Notes: generated by a model from the letters alone, not told the origin. DNA of 34,080 nucleotides from Verrucomicrobiota bacterium (GCA_004321905.1 SCQF01000043.1:1-34080), one strand, 5' to 3'; shown: positions 1-7,476, counted from the stretch's first letter. Program-made: numbers and translations.

Positions 1-106
1 GGCCGTCCGTCCCGCCGTTCCGGCGCAACTCCCGACTGATCGTCGCCGCACTCCGCCCCGCCAAGCGTGCCCCGATGACCCGCAGGCGTTCGCTTGTGTT
101 TCTAGT
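1..106 (-). pseudogene. IS30-family transposase fragment (N-terminal helix-turn-helix part)
   Basis: Read on the minus strand from 106 towards the left edge, an open frame of 35 codons contains the run RSAATISRELRRNGG. The string TISRELRRN is the hallmark of the N-terminal helix-turn-helix of IS30-family transposases, which bind the element's ends before DDE-type transposition. The frame has a TGA just upstream (107-109) and no start codon. The usual N-terminal segment is therefore missing or frameshifted, and the rest runs off the window. A stretch near 155-180 (ATTGCACTTCAGG) resembles the terminal repeat of some IS30 elements from memory, which would put the element's end just beside the gene ending at 202. 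I see a degenerate copy rather than an active one, but the part outside the window is unseen. Confidence 0.6.
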
Positions 107-201
107 TCAAACACCAAGCTGCCGGAGTTCAACGGCCTTATGCCTTTAATTTTTTCACATCCATTGCACTTCAGGTTAAAATCCGCAATCTTGGAAAAGG
201 A

Positions 202-786
202 TCAGCGCAGGTGCAACAAGCGTGGAATGGTGTGCCAGTTGCGTTGCACTTGGTAGCGCGCTAATGTGGCGCGGCAAAAATCTTCAGCCTCTTCGCGCGT
301 GAGCTTGGGCGATGTTCGCCCGCGATGCGGGGGCATCGTCCAGCCTTTGAGCGCGAGGGTGCCCGCGCCGGAATACGCGTCCCATAGACCGGCGGCGGCT
401 TCGAGCACGAGTTGCAAGGTGCGCTGGCTGGGCAGGGCGAGCTCGCCAAATTCATCGCGGCGCAGTTTGTTGAAATCCAAAATCCACGTCACCGCTTCCG
501 GCTCGTGTTGCCAGCGCTGCGGACGCAATACGCCGAGATGCAGTAGCCACGCCAACGCGGGCGGATAGCCGGTGTGATACAAGGCGGCAAGGGCATCGGG
601 AGCCTGGGAAAGCAATGTGTTGGCGATGCCGGCGGCCATATCGGTGGCCCCTACGCTCCAAAAGGCACGTGCGCCCAGCCATTCGGCGGGGATAGGCGAG
701 GGGGCGATGGCGGTGAAAAGCGATACCACCTCGGCAATGGCATTCTGGGTGAGCGACTCGTTGGCCGTATGGGTAAGCGCGATCAT
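202..786 (-). CDS. Hypothetical protein, 194 aa, coupled to nrdR
   Basis: I do not recognise this protein. It is 194 residues, soluble by eye, rich in Ala and Leu and probably helical, with many Trp and His (WLGARAFW, WLLHLG, WHTIPRLLH). It has no signal peptide, membrane segment or Cys cluster. Its ATG overlaps the TGA of nrdR in an ATGA arrangement (783-786), so it is very likely translated by coupling from the nrdR message and controlled by the same promoter. The context suggests a housekeeping role next to a ribonucleotide reductase repressor, but that is only guilt by association. The coding frame is strongly supported by the overlap and by codon use like its neighbours. The IS30-like remnant begins roughly 100 bases beyond its stop. 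Confidence 0.75.
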   Translation of the reverse strand: MIALTHTANESLTQNAIAEVVSLFTAIAPSPIPAEWLGARAFWSVGATDMAAGIANTLLSQAPDALAALYHTGYPPALAWLLHLGVLRPQRWQHEPEAVTWILDFNKLRRDEFGELALPSQRTLQLVLEAAAGLWDAYSGAGTLALKGWTMPPHRGRTSPKLTREEAEDFCRATLARYQVQRNWHTIPRLLHLR

Positions 787-1238
787 TGCCGGCCGATGAG
801 TCCTTCGACTTCGCTGAGGAACTGGCTGACGTCGCGGAAACGGCGATAGACGGAGGCGAAGCGAACATAGGCCACTTCGTCGAGTTTTTCCAACCGGTCC
901 ATCACCTTGCGCCCGATGATGGTGGAGGGCACTTCGCGGTCATATTCGGTTTCCAGTTCGGTGATGACCGCGTCCACCAAGCCCTCGATTTGTTGCGTGC
1001 TGATGTTGCGTTTGCCGCAGGCGATTTCGACGGCGTGCAGCATTTTCTTGCGGTCGAAGTCTTCGTGGCGACCGTCGCGTTTGATGACGCGCAGGGTGGC
1101 CTTGACGACTTCTTCGTAGGTGGTGAAGCGGTAGGAGCAATTGAGGCAGACGCGGCGGCGGCGGATCACATCGCCGTTCCGCACGGAGCGGCTGTCAATC
1201 ACCTTGTCGTCGGCGTGCTCGCACTTTGGGCAGCGCAT
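783..1238 (-). CDS. nrdR: Transcriptional repressor NrdR
   Basis: NrdR is a zinc-ribbon and ATP-cone protein that represses ribonucleotide reductase genes when dATP/ATP levels are high. The protein is 151 residues, the usual family length. The N-terminal zinc ribbon has Cys3, Cys6, Cys31 and Cys34 (MRCPKC, CLNC), followed by the ATP-cone domain from about residue 46 (VIKRDGRHEDF) to about 136. The frame is open further upstream, but the ATG at 1238 is chosen. It starts the conserved MRCPKC and has AGGAG seven bases before it. The gene ends in an ATGA overlap with the next one. A promoter with a perfect -35 box lies at 1278-1306. No ribonucleotide reductase gene is in the window. Confidence 0.95.
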   Translation of the reverse strand: MRCPKCEHADDKVIDSRSVRNGDVIRRRRVCLNCSYRFTTYEEVVKATLRVIKRDGRHEDFDRKKMLHAVEIACGKRNISTQQIEGLVDAVITELETEYDREVPSTIIGRKVMDRLEKLDEVAYVRFASVYRRFRDVSQFLSEVEGLIGRQ

Positions 1239-1277
1239 CGTGCTCCTTTCCACGCACAAGCCGTGGTGTTGGCCGGA

Positions 1278-1306
1278 TTGATAGCCGCCAGTGGTTGCGG
1301 TGTCAA
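1278..1306 (-). promoter_or_regulatory. Sigma70-type promoter of nrdR
   Basis: On the minus strand TTGACA (1306-1301) is followed, after exactly 17 bases, by TATCAA (1283-1278). The -35 box is perfect and the -10 matches four of six. A start near 1270 would give a leader of about 30 bases before the nrdR ATG. A 7-bp inverted repeat (1293-1314) straddles the -35 box. Confidence 0.55.
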
Positions 1307-1314
1307 GCGCAACC
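1293..1314. promoter_or_regulatory. Inverted repeat over the nrdR -35 box
   Basis: GGTTGCG (1293-1299) and CGCAACC (1308-1314) form a perfect 7-bp inverted repeat with an 8-base spacer. The spacer contains most of the TGTCAA that is the -35 box on the minus strand. It could be an operator for autoregulation or for the divergent gspE. It does not resemble the NrdR box known from other bacteria, so the binding protein is unknown. Confidence 0.3.
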
Positions 1315-1370
1315 ATCGGTGGCATCAATCTTGCTCTCTAGCCGGGAGTCTGCAATAATGAACCAAGCTT

Positions 1371-3083
1371 ATGGACAAGGAAGCATCAAGTAGCAAGCTG
1401 TATGATATTTTTGTGCGGCGGCGTGTCGCCAAGCCAGAGGTGTTAGCGGAAGCGCGTCAGGAAGCGGAGAGCACCGGTGCACGGTTCGAGAAAATCCTGC
1501 TGGAGAAAAATCTCATTGCCGGTGCGGATATGACGCTGACGTTGTCGGAATACCTGAATATCCCGCCCATCGGGTTACAGCATTTCATGCCCGATGCGCG
1601 CGTAATGGAGTTGGTGCCGCGTGAGATGCTGATGCGGCACCGCATGTTGCCGCTAGCGCACTGTGGTCAATTATTGACGGTGGCCATGGGCGACCCCTTC
1701 GACGTTATCGGGCTGGTGTCGGTGCATGATCATACCGGCTTGGATGTGGTTCCGGTGGTGGCGTCTGACCGCGAAATCGGCGACCTGCTCCAGCGTTTTA
1801 CGCGCGAGCCGGCGCAGCATTTGGAAGATATTTTGCGCGATGTGGCCGAAAGCGATGTGGAAGTCGGTTCTGCCCAAGCCGAAGATGTTAGCCTTGAGGA
1901 AATGTTGGAGAGCGCGGAAGAAGCGCCCGTCATTCGCATCGTCAACTCCATCATGGTTGAAGCCCTGCGGAAACATGCGAGCGACATTCATATCGAGCCG
2001 ATGGAAAAGACCGTGCGGTTGCGCTACCGCATTGACGGTATTCTCTATGAGAGTTCCAGTCCACCCAAGCATCTGCAGGCGGCGATTTCGTCGCGCATCA
2101 AGATCATGGCCAACCTGAACATCGCCGAGCGGCGGGTGCCGCAGGATGGGCGCTGCAAAATCCGGGCACTGAACAAGGAAGTGGATATTCGCGTCAGCTA
2201 TTTGCCCACCGTGCATGGCGAAAAAATCGTCATGCGTATTTTGGACAAAGCATCGCTCGCGCCCAATCTCGACGCCTTGCATCTCGATCCGCGCTCGCTG
2301 ACCAATTTGCGCTATGCCATCAGTCAACCGCACGGGATGCTCCTGGTCACCGGGCCGACCGGCAGCGGTAAAACCACGACACTTTATTCTGCCTTGCAGG
2401 AACTCAACCAGCCGGACGTCAACATCATCACGGTGGAAGACCCGGTGGAATATCAGTTGCAGGGCATCAACCAGGTGCAGACGCACTCGGAAATCGGGCT
2501 GACGTTTGCGGCGGGCTTGCGTTCCATTTTGCGCCAAGACCCGGATATTGTACTGATCGGCGAAATCCGTGACGGCGAAACCGCCTCCATCGCGGTACAG
2601 GCGGCCTTGACGGGTCACTTGGTGCTCAGCACCCTGCACACTAACGACGCCGCCGGCGCCATCGCGCGCATGGTCTATATGGGCATCGAGCCGTTCCTGC
2701 TGGCGTCTTCGCTGCTGATGACCCAGGCACAACGGCTCTATCGCAAGTTGTGTCCGGCCTGCAAGCAGCCGCAACAAATCCCCGAGGAATTGCTGCGCGC
2801 CAACCACGTTGATCCCGAAAAGTTCCAGGAGGCCAAGCTGTTTCAGGCCCGGGGTTGTCCCAAGTGCAACAACAACGGCTATAAAGGGCGTGGCGCGCTC
2901 ATGGAAATTTTGATGGTGGACGAGGCGATCCGCGAAATGATTCTCAAAAACGTCAACGCCAGCGTCATTCGCGCGGAGGCGGTGAAGAATGGTATGCTCA
3001 CCTTGCGGGAGGTGGGGTTGTTGCGCGTGAGCGAAGGCATCTCCACTTTTGAAGAGATTCTGCGTTGTACCGGTGGTGAATAG
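1371..3083 (+). CDS. gspE: GspE/PilB-type secretion ATPase
   Basis: This is the cytoplasmic hexameric ATPase that drives type II secretion or type IV pilus assembly. At 570 residues it has normal length. The N-terminal part (about 10-150) is the MshEN/GspE_N fold. The motor domain holds Walker A GPTGSGKT (328-335), the Asp box with ITVEDPVEY (about 353-361), Walker B PDIVLIGEIRD (391-401) and the His box TGHLVLSTLHTNDA (about 414-427). A four-Cys zinc motif (461, 464, 496, 499) is typical of GspE and PilB. No good ribosome binding site precedes the ATG at 1371, and an ATG at 1358 is in another frame. gspF follows 13 bases downstream. With no secretin or pseudopilin in view, the sequence does not decide between a type II secretion and a pilus role. 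Confidence 0.95.
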   Translation: MDKEASSSKLYDIFVRRRVAKPEVLAEARQEAESTGARFEKILLEKNLIAGADMTLTLSEYLNIPPIGLQHFMPDARVMELVPREMLMRHRMLPLAHCGQLLTVAMGDPFDVIGLVSVHDHTGLDVVPVVASDREIGDLLQRFTREPAQHLEDILRDVAESDVEVGSAQAEDVSLEEMLESAEEAPVIRIVNSIMVEALRKHASDIHIEPMEKTVRLRYRIDGILYESSSPPKHLQAAISSRIKIMANLNIAERRVPQDGRCKIRALNKEVDIRVSYLPTVHGEKIVMRILDKASLAPNLDALHLDPRSLTNLRYAISQPHGMLLVTGPTGSGKTTTLYSALQELNQPDVNIITVEDPVEYQLQGINQVQTHSEIGLTFAAGLRSILRQDPDIVLIGEIRDGETASIAVQAALTGHLVLSTLHTNDAAGAIARMVYMGIEPFLLASSLLMTQAQRLYRKLCPACKQPQQIPEELLRANHVDPEKFQEAKLFQARGCPKCNNNGYKGRGALMEILMVDEAIREMILKNVNASVIRAEAVKNGMLTLREVGLLRVSEGISTFEEILRCTGGE

Positions 3084-3096
3084 GAGCGGACACAAC

Positions 3097-4236
3097 ATGG
3101 CTATTCTGACCCTAACCCCGAATGCCCGGCCTGCGACCGCAACATCCGCATCGCGTCGGCCGGTTGCCGCGCGGAGCACCAAGATCCCCGGTGCTCGGAA
3201 AATTGTTCTGAATGACTTGGCCCCCTTCACCCGGCAACTGGGCGCGATGCTGTCCGCCGGGATGCCTTTGGTGCAGACGCTTTCGGCTTTGGAAGATCAA
3301 ACCCAGAACAAGGTTTTTAAGCAGGTGATCGGCAAGTTGCGCGCCCAAATTGAGGGTGGCGCCATGTTTTCCGAAGCGCTGGTGAATTTCCCCACGATCT
3401 TCGATGAGCTCTATGTCGGCCTGATTCGCGCTGGCGAGACCGGTGGTATTCTCACTGAAACCATTGAGCAGGTCGCCGGTTTTTTGGAAGCCTCCGGCAA
3501 ATTGCGCCGCAAAGTGAAATCCGCCATGATGTATCCGATGATCATCATGATCCTGGCGGGCGCGATTTCCACCGCGATGATCGTGTTCGTCGTCCCGGTG
3601 TTTGCGGGTATCTACAAGGATTTTGGCGGCCAACTGCCCGGTCCCACCCAGTTTCTACTCAACGTCAGTGACGTGTTGCGGCACTACGGCATCGTTGTCA
3701 TCGTGCTGATTGCCATCATGGTCACTATTTTCCAACGATACCGCAAAACCGAGGCCGGCAACTATCAGTGGGATAATTTTTGCCTGCATTTTCCGGTGGT
3801 CGGGATCTTGGCGCGCAAGATCGCTGTCAGCCGGTTTGCCTCGGTCTTCGCCCAGCTCGTCCACTCCGGCGTGCCGATTCTACGTTCGTTGGAAATCGTG
3901 GCCACTGCCACGGGCAATAAAGTGTTGGGGAAGGTGTTGCTAAGCTCTCGCGGCGTGATCGAGCGCGGCGAGCCGCTTTCCTCCGCCTTGCGCGCCAGCG
4001 GACAATTCCCGCCGGTTCTGGTCCATATGCTTTCGGCGGGCGAGCGCACCGGTAAGATTGATGAGATGTTAAAAAAAATTTCCGAATTCTACGACGACGA
4101 AGTGGGCGCTTCGCTCGCCGGGCTGACTTCCATGCTCGAACCGTTGCTGATGGTGGTGTTGGGCGTCGTTATTGGCGGCATTGTGCTTTGCATGTTTTTG
4201 CCGATCTTCAAAATGCACGAACTCGTCAGCTTCTAG
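3097..4236 (+). CDS. gspF: GspF/PilC-type inner-membrane platform protein
   Basis: This polytopic inner-membrane protein couples the GspE ATPase to pseudopilus or pilus assembly. The chosen ATG (3097) lies behind AGGAG and gives 379 residues; an in-frame start at 3049 inside gspE is less likely. Two homologous T2SSF helical domains are visible. The first covers about residues 40-165 (FTRQLGAMLSAGMPLVQTL). The second covers about 245-365 (FASVFAQLVHSGVPILRSLE). Hydrophobic segments lie at about 145-175, 190-215 and 350-375. The N-terminal 30 residues are Thr/Ala/Arg-rich and look like a linker. It forms an operon with gspE. The customary third gene, the major pseudopilin gspG, does not follow; instead a palindrome doublet and a 25-codon ORF occupy that place. 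Confidence 0.93.
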   Translation: MAILTLTPNARPATATSASRRPVAARSTKIPGARKIVLNDLAPFTRQLGAMLSAGMPLVQTLSALEDQTQNKVFKQVIGKLRAQIEGGAMFSEALVNFPTIFDELYVGLIRAGETGGILTETIEQVAGFLEASGKLRRKVKSAMMYPMIIMILAGAISTAMIVFVVPVFAGIYKDFGGQLPGPTQFLLNVSDVLRHYGIVVIVLIAIMVTIFQRYRKTEAGNYQWDNFCLHFPVVGILARKIAVSRFASVFAQLVHSGVPILRSLEIVATATGNKVLGKVLLSSRGVIERGEPLSSALRASGQFPPVLVHMLSAGERTGKIDEMLKKISEFYDDEVGASLAGLTSMLEPLLMVVLGVVIGGIVLCMFLPIFKMHELVSF

Positions 4237-4255
4237 CGGCGACGGAGGACGCAAC

Positions 4256-4333
4256 ATGCGACGCAGTTTCCAAGCCTTGGAAAAGTGGCCGCGCTGTTTT
4301 TCCAAAGCTTGGAAAACCGGTTATCGGCCATGA
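4256..4333 (+). CDS. Possible 25-codon leader or relict ORF with strong RBS
   Basis: GGAGG stands seven bases before an ATG at 4256, the best ribosome binding site in this area. The frame runs 25 codons through both palindromes of the local doublet and stops with a TGA (4331-4333) that overlaps the ATG of the YihY gene at 4330. It could couple translation from gspF to the next gene. It could also be the start of a lost pseudopilin gene whose body was replaced by the repeats (MRRSF would suit such a start), or mean nothing. The peptide itself is derived from the repeat sequence. Confidence 0.25.
   Translation: MRRSFQALEKWPRCFSKAWKTGYRP
4267..4316. repeat. Palindrome doublet 1 (gspF / yihY)
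   Basis: Two near-perfect palindromes: TTTCCAAGCCTTGGAAAA at 4267-4284 and a TTTTCCAAAGCTTGGAAAA copy at 4297-4316. Their centres are about 31 bp apart and the 12-base spacer is GC-rich. The doublet lies between co-directional genes. Confidence 0.85.
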
Positions 4334-5574
4334 TGGATATGCCCCAACCTAAGTCCCCGGCGCGCCGGCGCGCGGCCATGACGTGGCTCGTGCTGCGGGA
4401 ATCCGTCCGCGCTTTTCTGGCGAATAACAGTTTGGAAACCGCGGCGACGCTGGCCTACTACGGTTTCCTCGCGCTCGTCCCGCTGCTCTTACTGCTCGTC
4501 TATTTTCTCGGCGTCATCCTGCGGTCGGACACCGTCTATGAGAACATGTTGGACTTCACCGACAATCTTTTTCCGGCGTTCAGCCAATCGGTGCTCGAAG
4601 ACTTGCTCAAATTCGCGCAACGCAGCACGTGGGGCCTCGTTAGCATCGTGCTGCTGATTTGGTCCATGACGCCGTTTGCCGGTGCGCTGCGTAGCGCCTA
4701 CCAGCGTATTTTCAAGCCGGAACGCACCCGGCATTTTCTTTTGGGCAAACTCTTCGATCTCGGCGCGGTGCTGATGCTGCTGGTGATCTTTGTCGTGCTG
4801 GTGGCCGGCAACGCGTTCTATTCCGTATATCGTAGCGAGTTCATTCCGGCTCATCCGGCCCTGCTGGCGGCGCTCAAGAGCGTGAGCCTTTTCTTGCTGG
4901 CCTTTGGTGTGTTGACGCTGTTTGAGAAAGTGTTCGCGCCGGTCCGCCTCCCGTTGCCGGTGCTGCTGCTCGGCGCGCTCACGGTCACCTTGCTGCTGGC
5001 GGCGATCCGTCCGCTCTTCGACCTGCTGCTGCACTTCAATCCGAATTACGGCTACGCCTTTGGTTCGCTCAAAGCCATCTTCCTGCTGATCGTCTGGGCC
5101 TATTACACCTTCGCCGTCATGTTGCTGGGCGCGGAAATCATGGCCGCCGCATGGCGGCACGAAGCGCTCGTGTTGCGCAGTCTGTTCGATGGCAATTTGA
5201 GTCGGCGCGCCGCCGATGTTTTGCTCGACCGCTTTGCCCGCGACTTGACGCCCGGCGAAACACTGTTCCAGCAAAATGCCCCTGGCACCGCGATGTTCTA
5301 CGTGCTGGCCGGTGCCGTCGAACTGTTCGCCGGTAGTCAGAAACTGCGGGTGATGCAACCCGGCGAATATTTTGGCGAGATGGCGATGCTGCTGGAGGCG
5401 CCGCGCACCGCCACCGCGCAGGCCGGCCCCGCCGGCGCGCGCCTCGCGGTCATTGATCGCAGCAACTTCGACACCATCCTCCGCGAAAATCCGACCGTCG
5501 TCAAAGCGCTGCTCAAAGAAATGGCCGATCGCCTCAAGGCCACCGATCAAAAATTGAATAATCACGGCGGCTGA
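4330..5574 (+). CDS. YihY/BrkB-family membrane protein fused to a cyclic-nucleotide-binding domain
   Basis: The first 290 or so residues are a YihY/BrkB (formerly 'RNase BN') polytopic inner-membrane protein. Typical family elements are the opening TAATLAYYGFLALVPLLLLL and the late segment YGSLKAIFLLIVWAYY-like region ending in LLGAEIMAA, with about six membrane segments. The C-terminal part (about 305-415) is a cNMP-binding beta-roll. It has LTPGETLFQQ, an FYVLAGAVELF strand pair, and a phosphate-binding cassette with GEYFGEMAMLL and the expected Arg in APRTAT. The function of YihY proteins is unsettled; a transporter or envelope role is likely, and the added domain suggests gating by a nucleotide. 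ATG 4330 is chosen, with 4333 and 4339 possible. No good RBS is seen except through coupling to the 25-codon ORF before it. Confidence 0.88.
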   Translation: MMDMPQPKSPARRRAAMTWLVLRESVRAFLANNSLETAATLAYYGFLALVPLLLLLVYFLGVILRSDTVYENMLDFTDNLFPAFSQSVLEDLLKFAQRSTWGLVSIVLLIWSMTPFAGALRSAYQRIFKPERTRHFLLGKLFDLGAVLMLLVIFVVLVAGNAFYSVYRSEFIPAHPALLAALKSVSLFLLAFGVLTLFEKVFAPVRLPLPVLLLGALTVTLLLAAIRPLFDLLLHFNPNYGYAFGSLKAIFLLIVWAYYTFAVMLLGAEIMAAAWRHEALVLRSLFDGNLSRRAADVLLDRFARDLTPGETLFQQNAPGTAMFYVLAGAVELFAGSQKLRVMQPGEYFGEMAMLLEAPRTATAQAGPAGARLAVIDRSNFDTILRENPTVVKALLKEMADRLKATDQKLNNHGG

Positions 5575-5625
5575 TTTTCCAAGGCTTGGAAAAACTTGTG
5601 GTTTGCGTTTCCAAGGTTTGGAAAA
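5575..5625. repeat. Palindrome doublet 2 (yihY / srkA, convergent)
   Basis: TTTTCCAAGGCTTGGAAAAA at 5575-5594 and TTTCCAAGGTTTGGAAAA at 5608-5625, centres about 32 bp apart. The doublet exactly fills the 51 bases between the TGA of the YihY gene and the stop codon of the convergent srkA-like gene. Confidence 0.85.
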
Positions 5626-6621
5626 TCAGCGTTCGAGCGCGTCACGGATTTCCTGTTGCTGGCGTTCGAGGTCGGCGATTTCCTGCTGCCAGAAGGCTTC
5701 GTCGCCCCAGCCGGGCAGCAGGCGCGCGAAGCCGCCATCGGCTTTCTGGCGCGCGCACCACGCCGTGAAGTGGATGAAGCGCATCGCGCGGAGCGGCTCG
5801 ATCAGCCGCAGGTCGAGCGCGTCGGAGGTGCGGAACGTTTCGTAGCCTTCGAGGATCAGGTTCAGTTCGCGACGCGAGTCGCGGACGTGACCGGGCAACA
5901 ACATCCAGAGGTCTTGGACGGCGGGGCCGAGCGCCATATCGTCGAAGTCAATCAGATGGAACGGCTCCCCGGGGCGACAGAGGATATTGGCGCGGTGACA
6001 GTCGCCGTGGATACGGAGTCTTTCAACGTCGGCAAACAGCGGCGCGATCAATTCGACGACGCTGCGTACGGTGGTCTCGTAACGCTCGCGCAGGGCAGGG
6101 CGGGGGAACGCGATGCGCAGGATATAGTCGAGGTGGCGTGCGGTGGACTTGTGCGGATCGAGCTCGATGCGGTCGCGCGGCGGATGCGTGGCGCCGATGG
6201 CATGGACGCGGGCGAGCAGACGGCCGAGTTCGAGCCACTGCGCCTCGGTCGGTTCATCGAGCGGACGTCCGCCACGCTTGGGAAAGAGCGCGAAGAAAAG
6301 ACCGTCGTGCTCCTGCAACGTCGCACTGTTCTGGCCGGTGAGCGGCGCAACGACCGGCAGTTCCTGCGCGGCAAGTTCGCGGACGAAGTCCTGCTCGTCC
6401 TGCAACGCATCGCGACTCCAGCGGCCGGGGCGGTAAAACTTGGCGACGACCCAGCCGCCGTCTTCGAGTTCCAACTCGTAGACGCGGTTGATGTAACTCG
6501 TCAGTGGCCGGCAAAGATTCGTGCAGCGGCGGCCCAGCGTCTCTTCGGTCAATGCGATGACGCGGTCGGGCGTCAGCTCGGAGAAATCCGGCAGCGAGAC
6601 GGGCTGGTCCGTGATTTTCAC
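5626..6621 (-). CDS. srkA: SrkA/YihE-like stress response protein kinase
   Basis: SrkA (RdoA/YihE) is a Ser/Thr kinase of the aminoglycoside-phosphotransferase fold that protects E. coli from stress-induced death. This copy has 331 residues, close to the 328 of E. coli. An early ATP-binding region contains WVVAKFYRPGRWS with the likely ATP Lys61. The catalytic loop is HGDCHRAN (205-212, Asp207). The metal-binding IDFDD (224-228) is followed by the family's MALGPAVQDLWMLLPG. The start is a GTG (6621) with no clear Shine-Dalgarno site, and MKITDQP begins where the family begins. It lies 85 bases downstream of the cyclophilin gene on the same strand, and its stop abuts palindrome doublet 2. Family assignment is firm; the physiological role is carried over from E. 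coli. Confidence 0.88.
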   Translation of the reverse strand: MKITDQPVSLPDFSELTPDRVIALTEETLGRRCTNLCRPLTSYINRVYELELEDGGWVVAKFYRPGRWSRDALQDEQDFVRELAAQELPVVAPLTGQNSATLQEHDGLFFALFPKRGGRPLDEPTEAQWLELGRLLARVHAIGATHPPRDRIELDPHKSTARHLDYILRIAFPRPALRERYETTVRSVVELIAPLFADVERLRIHGDCHRANILCRPGEPFHLIDFDDMALGPAVQDLWMLLPGHVRDSRRELNLILEGYETFRTSDALDLRLIEPLRAMRFIHFTAWCARQKADGGFARLLPGWGDEAFWQQEIADLERQQQEIRDALER

Positions 6622-6706
6622 AAAAAAGAGTTTGAACAGAAGTTAACGAAGTGAACAAAGTCAGTTCGGTTCCTTCTTCGTGGCCTTCTGTTCTTCCCGC
6701 TTTGCT

Positions 6707-7306
6707 TCACTGCACGGTGACTTCGAGGATTTCCACCGGAGTGGTAGGCACGTCGTCAAACGGGCCGTGGTTGCCGGTCGGGACTGCCTTGATTTTGTCC
6801 ACGACCTCCAAACCTTTGATCACTTTGCCGAAGACGCAGTAGCCGAAACCTTGTGCCGAGCTGTTACGATAGTCGAGGAAACCGTTATCCACCACGTTGA
6901 TGAAAAATTGGCTCGTGGCGCTGTTGATGTCCGACGTGCGCGCCATCGCCAGCGTACCGCGCTCGTTCTTGAGGCCATTGGCAGCTTCGTTTTTGATCGG
7001 CGCGCGCGTGGCCTTCTGTTGAAAGTCGCGGGTAAAGCCGCCGCCTTGAATCATGAAGCCGGCGATGACGCGATGGAAAATCGTGCCGTTATAGTGGCCG
7101 CCTTTGGCATACTGAAGAAAGTTCTTCACCGACTCCGGCGCCTTGTCCGCATAGAGTTCCGCCTGAATTTCACCGTGACTGGTCTTGATCGTGATCATGG
7201 GGTTCCTTTCGTTACCGCTTTTCCCTGCGCAGGCCGAGAGGCCAACGGCGCAGCAGAGCGCGCCGCTGAAGACCGCCAACCTGCGCCATATTTTCGTTCG
7301 TTGCAT
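6707..7306 (-). CDS. Cyclophilin-type peptidyl-prolyl isomerase, lipoprotein form
   Basis: Cyclophilins isomerise Xaa-Pro bonds and assist protein folding. The catalytic domain starts at [11 protein letters not shown] and shows the family core [15 protein letters not shown] with the catalytic Arg, then [13 protein letters not shown] and [12 protein letters not shown]. From the ATG at 7306 the protein has 199 residues and begins with a lipoprotein signal: positive MQRTKIWRR, a hydrophobic stretch and the lipobox LSAC. That places it in the periplasm, membrane-anchored. GGAG precedes this start by ten bases. An internal ATG at 7198, behind AAGGAA, would give a 163-residue protein of the exact size of cytoplasmic PpiB, so two forms are possible. 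The divergent DUF1015 gene lies beyond doublet 3. Confidence 0.92.
   Translation of the reverse strand: MQRTKIWRRLAVFSGALCCAVGLSACAGKSGNERNPMITIKTSHGEIQAELYADKAPESVKNFLQYAKGGHYNGTIFHRVIAGFMIQGGGFTRDFQQKATRAPIKNEAANGLKNERGTLAMARTSDINSATSQFFINVVDNGFLDYRNSSAQGFGYCVFGKVIKGLEVVDKIKAVPTGNHGPFDDVPTTPVEILEVTVQ
7196..7208 (-). promoter_or_regulatory. Internal ribosome binding site and ATG inside the cyclophilin gene
   Basis: On the minus strand AAGGAA (7208-7203) precedes an in-frame ATG (7198-7196) by four bases. Initiation here would remove the lipoprotein signal and leave a full-length cytoplasmic cyclophilin domain. The motif overlaps codons of a linker (GNERNP), so it may be chance. Confidence 0.3.
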
Positions 7307-7404
7307 ATTCGTGGCGCTCCACAAAACGGTGCGCAGTGTGCCCGACTCCCGCGTCGGAGTCAAACTCGACCAGCAGAGAGGATTGTGTTACAAACTGCGC
7401 GGCG

Positions 7405-7454
7405 TTTCCAAGATTTGGAAAAGCGCCAAGCGACTTTTTCCAAGCCTTGGAAAA
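7405..7454. repeat. Palindrome doublet 3 (cyclophilin / DUF1015, divergent)
   Basis: TTTCCAAGATTTGGAAAA at 7405-7422 and TTTTTCCAAGCCTTGGAAAA at 7435-7454, centres about 31 bp apart. It lies between divergent genes, 22 bases before the DUF1015 start codon, so it would be transcribed as a leader of that gene. Confidence 0.85.
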
Positions 7455-7476
7455 GTAAAGCGTGAGGAAGAAAACG

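Noticed and set aside
1239-1328. Longer NrdR start at 1328
   Set aside because: The extra 30 residues precede the conserved MRCPKC start and would lie over the promoter; the ATG at 1238 has an AGGAG.
1671-3230. 519-residue open frame on the minus strand across gspE and gspF
   Set aside because: It is the antisense shadow of clear gspE codons, rich in His, Arg and Gln without any domain, and has no ribosome binding site. The same holds for the long frames at 4489-5565 (minus) and 5596-6654 (plus).
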